Source: SKW197 sp049970095 (lineage in GTDB: Archaea; Thermoplasmatota; Thermoplasmata; Lutacidiplasmatales; SKW197). From it: DNA of 64,000 bases. Below are positions 62,292-64,000 of this stretch, piece by piece. How positions within the stretch are numbered: position 1 is the first letter of the stretch; every line of letters starts with the position of its first letter. The stretch spans positions 26,101 through 90,100 of the forward strand of contig JBMFNP010000001.1 of the NCBI GenBank assembly GCA_049970095.1, given 5' to 3'. The position numbers were made by a program, and so were the translations under genes. The notes below the pieces were generated by a model. The model searched no databases, was not told where the DNA came from, and saw only the letters and a list, made by a program, of their open reading frames with translations.

Positions 62292-63807
62292 GCAATTCCT
62301 TCAGCACAATTTCCTCTATCTGATTGACTATTTCCATCTTTTCAAGGAGTGCGTCGCATTCCGCAAGAATTTTCCTCCTCAATTCAACATCCTTAAGATC
62401 CTTGAGGTTAGCAAGCACATTGTAATATGCACCTCTTATGCCAGAACATAGCATTCTTGCTGCACATCCAGCATCACTGATTGCGTTTCTGTTACCAATC
62501 TCTGCAACTCTTTTCGCAAGTTCCAGAGCTTCCACTCCTCTCCTCATTGTGGTAAGTGGTACATCTATCGCATGCTGTAATGCCTCCTCGTATGCCCTTT
62601 CCTTTGCATCCCCTGTTTCCTCTGGCATCTTGATTGCCTTCATCACTTCATTGAATGCCTCTGTATCTTTATCAACAAGTCTCAGGAATTCAGCACGGAG
62701 TGCATCTGCCTTTTTTATAATCTCCTCCATCTCCGCCCTTACATCCGCATATTTCTTTTTCTTTACCGTTAATCTACAAACCATTGCTACCAGCGCTACA
62801 CCCATTGCGGAAGAAAGTGCGGAGGCGCTTCCACCACCTGGTGCAGGGCTCTCCGAACCGAGTTCATTTATAAATGCAGTGCAACGCATCTCCGTAAGTT
62901 TTTCCTCCTTGAAACCGAAAATGCGATTTTCCAGAATCTGGGTCCTCTTGAAATCTGTAAGACGGAGATAAAACTCTGCGCAATCAACAAGTGCATCCAG
63001 TGGCACAAGTCCAATAATCTCGCTCCCCTTTATACTCGTTCCATATCTCTCTGCTTCACTTTTTATTGTTTCAAAAACCCTGAAAATTGGAGTGCCCTGA
63101 TAATTCGTGAGATTCATTGAAACCTGAACATAGCCCTTCTCTTTAATATCAAAGCCCATTGCTTTAACAAATCTGAAGCCACCATCTTTAAATCTGATAG
63201 CTTTAGCAATATTTTTTGCAATGTTAATATCCGTGGTGTTTAGATTTACATTAAATGCAATCAATGGTAATCTTGCACCTACCACGGTAGCACCTGCAGT
63301 TGGATGCAGTTCTGGCTCTCCAAAATCAGGTGCACGCGCTGGGTTTTTTTTGATTTCATCCTTCAGTCCTTCATATTCTCCCTTGCGGATATCTGATAGA
63401 TTTTTCCTGTCAGCACGTGTGGCTGCTTCCTCATAAAGATACACAGGTATTTTTAACTCTTCGGCGATTCTTTTTCCAAGTTTTCTTGCCATCTCTACAC
63501 ATTCTTCCATTGTCACACCAGATACAGGGACAAAAGGAATGACATCAGTTGCCCCAATTCTCGGATGTTCGCCCTTGTGCTGGTTCATATCTATCAATTC
63601 CATTGCTTTTTTTGTAGCTTTGAACGCGGCTTCCATGCAACCCTCTGGTTCTCCAACAAATGTGATTACAGTGCGATTGTGGTCCTTGTCTGGGTTCACA
63701 TCAAGAAGTTGCACTTTTTCAGTGTTTCTGATTTCATTTGCAATAGCTTCAATTACCTCAATTCTCCTGCCCTCGCTAAAGTTTGGTATGCACTCAACGA
63801 GCTTCAT
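62272..63807 (-). CDS. ftcD: Formiminotransferase-cyclodeaminase (bifunctional)
   Basis: 511 residues. The N-terminal transferase half (~1-300) has ECIPNFSEGRR, HNRTVITFVGEPE, GEHPRIGATDVIPFVPVSG, and LHPTAGATVVGARLPLIAFN. The C-terminal cyclodeaminase half (~310-505) has GSESPAPGGGSASALSSAMG and GNRNAISDAGCAARML. The enzyme passes the formimino group of formiminoglutamate to tetrahydrofolate and then deaminates it, a step of histidine breakdown. No hut gene is in the window. A TATA-like stretch lies just upstream of the ATG. The CDF gene overlaps its 3' end by 20 nt, so the two are co-transcribed. Confidence 0.92.
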   Translation of the reverse strand: MKLVECIPNFSEGRRIEVIEAIANEIRNTEKVQLLDVNPDKDHNRTVITFVGEPEGCMEAAFKATKKAMELIDMNQHKGEHPRIGATDVIPFVPVSGVTMEECVEMARKLGKRIAEELKIPVYLYEEAATRADRKNLSDIRKGEYEGLKDEIKKNPARAPDFGEPELHPTAGATVVGARLPLIAFNVNLNTTDINIAKNIAKAIRFKDGGFRFVKAMGFDIKEKGYVQVSMNLTNYQGTPIFRVFETIKSEAERYGTSIKGSEIIGLVPLDALVDCAEFYLRLTDFKRTQILENRIFGFKEEKLTEMRCTAFINELGSESPAPGGGSASALSSAMGVALVAMVCRLTVKKKKYADVRAEMEEIIKKADALRAEFLRLVDKDTEAFNEVMKAIKMPEETGDAKERAYEEALQHAIDVPLTTMRRGVEALELAKRVAEIGNRNAISDAGCAARMLCSGIRGAYYNVLANLKDLKDVELRRKILAECDALLEKMEIVNQIEEIVLKELRGNAEN

Positions 63808-63882
63808 GGAACACGTATATCAGGATGGATATTTAAGGAAATAGGTGGTTTGAGAAAGCCAAGAATGTGAGGCACTGCCCAC

Positions 63883-64000
63883 TCATTGCTTCGCAATCTC
63901 CCTTTTTACCCGCTCCACCCACACCCTGTTCCCAATACTTTCAAACCACCTATGTGCCTTTTCCATCATTTCCCTATTTCTCTCAATTTTTCCAAGCTCA
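63883..64000 (-). CDS. C-terminus of a minus-strand gene continuing past the window
   Basis: The minus-strand frame entering from the right edge encodes ELGKIERNREMMEKAHRWFE then SIGNRVWVERVKREIAKQ and a TGA at 63883-63885. The helical sequence resembles the last repeat of TPR-containing ATPases or regulators, but 38 residues are too few to assign a family. It lies 76 nt upstream of the formiminotransferase start. Confidence 0.6.
   Translation of the reverse strand, partial: ELGKIERNREMMEKAHRWFESIGNRVWVERVKREIAKQ

Noticed and set aside
1..64000. CRISPR arrays, tRNA genes and rRNA genes
   Set aside because: No regularly spaced direct repeat of 25-40 bp and no T-arm GGTTCRANTCC pattern in any intergenic region; the only tandem units are the 11-bp ones at 41353-41382 and 55941-55962.

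Overview
The window reads as chromosomal DNA of a euryarchaeal-type archaeon, most likely in the Thermoplasmatota and possibly near Aciduliprofundum/DHVE2. The grounds are archaeal versions of ribosomal protein L21e, Pus10, TrpRS and AspRS; a pyruvoyl-dependent arginine decarboxylase; a geranylgeranyl-reductase-family flavoprotein; ZPR1 and UPF0200 proteins; and a mix of apparently leaderless genes (TATA box about 25 nt before the ATG) and genes with GGAGGT-type ribosome binding sites. Base composition is moderately AT-rich. I see no tRNA, rRNA or CRISPR array. The taxonomic call is an inference from gene content.

Layout. 0-10 kb: L21e-Pus10, an armadillo-repeat protein, an isocitrate/isopropylmalate-type dehydrogenase, a stomatin, the first of two PAPS-reductase-like PUA/ferredoxin fusions, arginine decarboxylase coupled to an ATP-grasp enzyme, and a lone molybdopterin oxidoreductase. 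10-21.7 kb: a short palindromic element, a giant CARDB surface protein with cytosolic zinc ribbons, a radical SAM protein, trpS, coaBC, an M20 peptidase, purD and two pilin-like genes. 21.7-33.3 kb: aspS, a HAD phosphatase, a PKD/CARDB surface protein, the second PAPS-reductase-like fusion, an amidohydrolase, a geranylgeranyl reductase and a sugar-phosphate isomerase. 33.3-39 kb: a repeat, the remains of a beta-helix surface protein, an MFS carrier and a very large MMPL/RND protein.

39-47.3 kb is the most distinctive part. A secreted clostripain-family peptidase diverges from a pilin-like operon. The last gene of that operon encodes a roughly 1400-residue pilin-like protein, a 13-proline linker and then, in the same frame, a complete GH25 lysozyme domain. 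A single TAG codon interrupts the fusion exactly where the GH25 family normally has Gln. The operon and the peptidase share a control region with tandem 11-bp repeats and a palindrome.

47.4-64 kb: a zinc/manganese-type ABC importer, ZPR1 and CBS proteins, DUF72, a coiled-coil protein, an AAA/TPR protein, an inverted second copy of the 33.4-kb repeat, a frameshifted DUF2156 gene, an HD/methyltransferase pair, a DegT aminotransferase with a UPF0200 kinase, a CDF metal exporter overlapping a formiminotransferase-cyclodeaminase, and the end of a further minus-strand gene.

Taken together, housekeeping genes are interleaved with an unusually large cell-surface repertoire: CARDB, PKD and beta-helix proteins, pilins, a secreted protease and a lysozyme. 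This suggests a cell that invests heavily in its envelope and in contact with other microbes.
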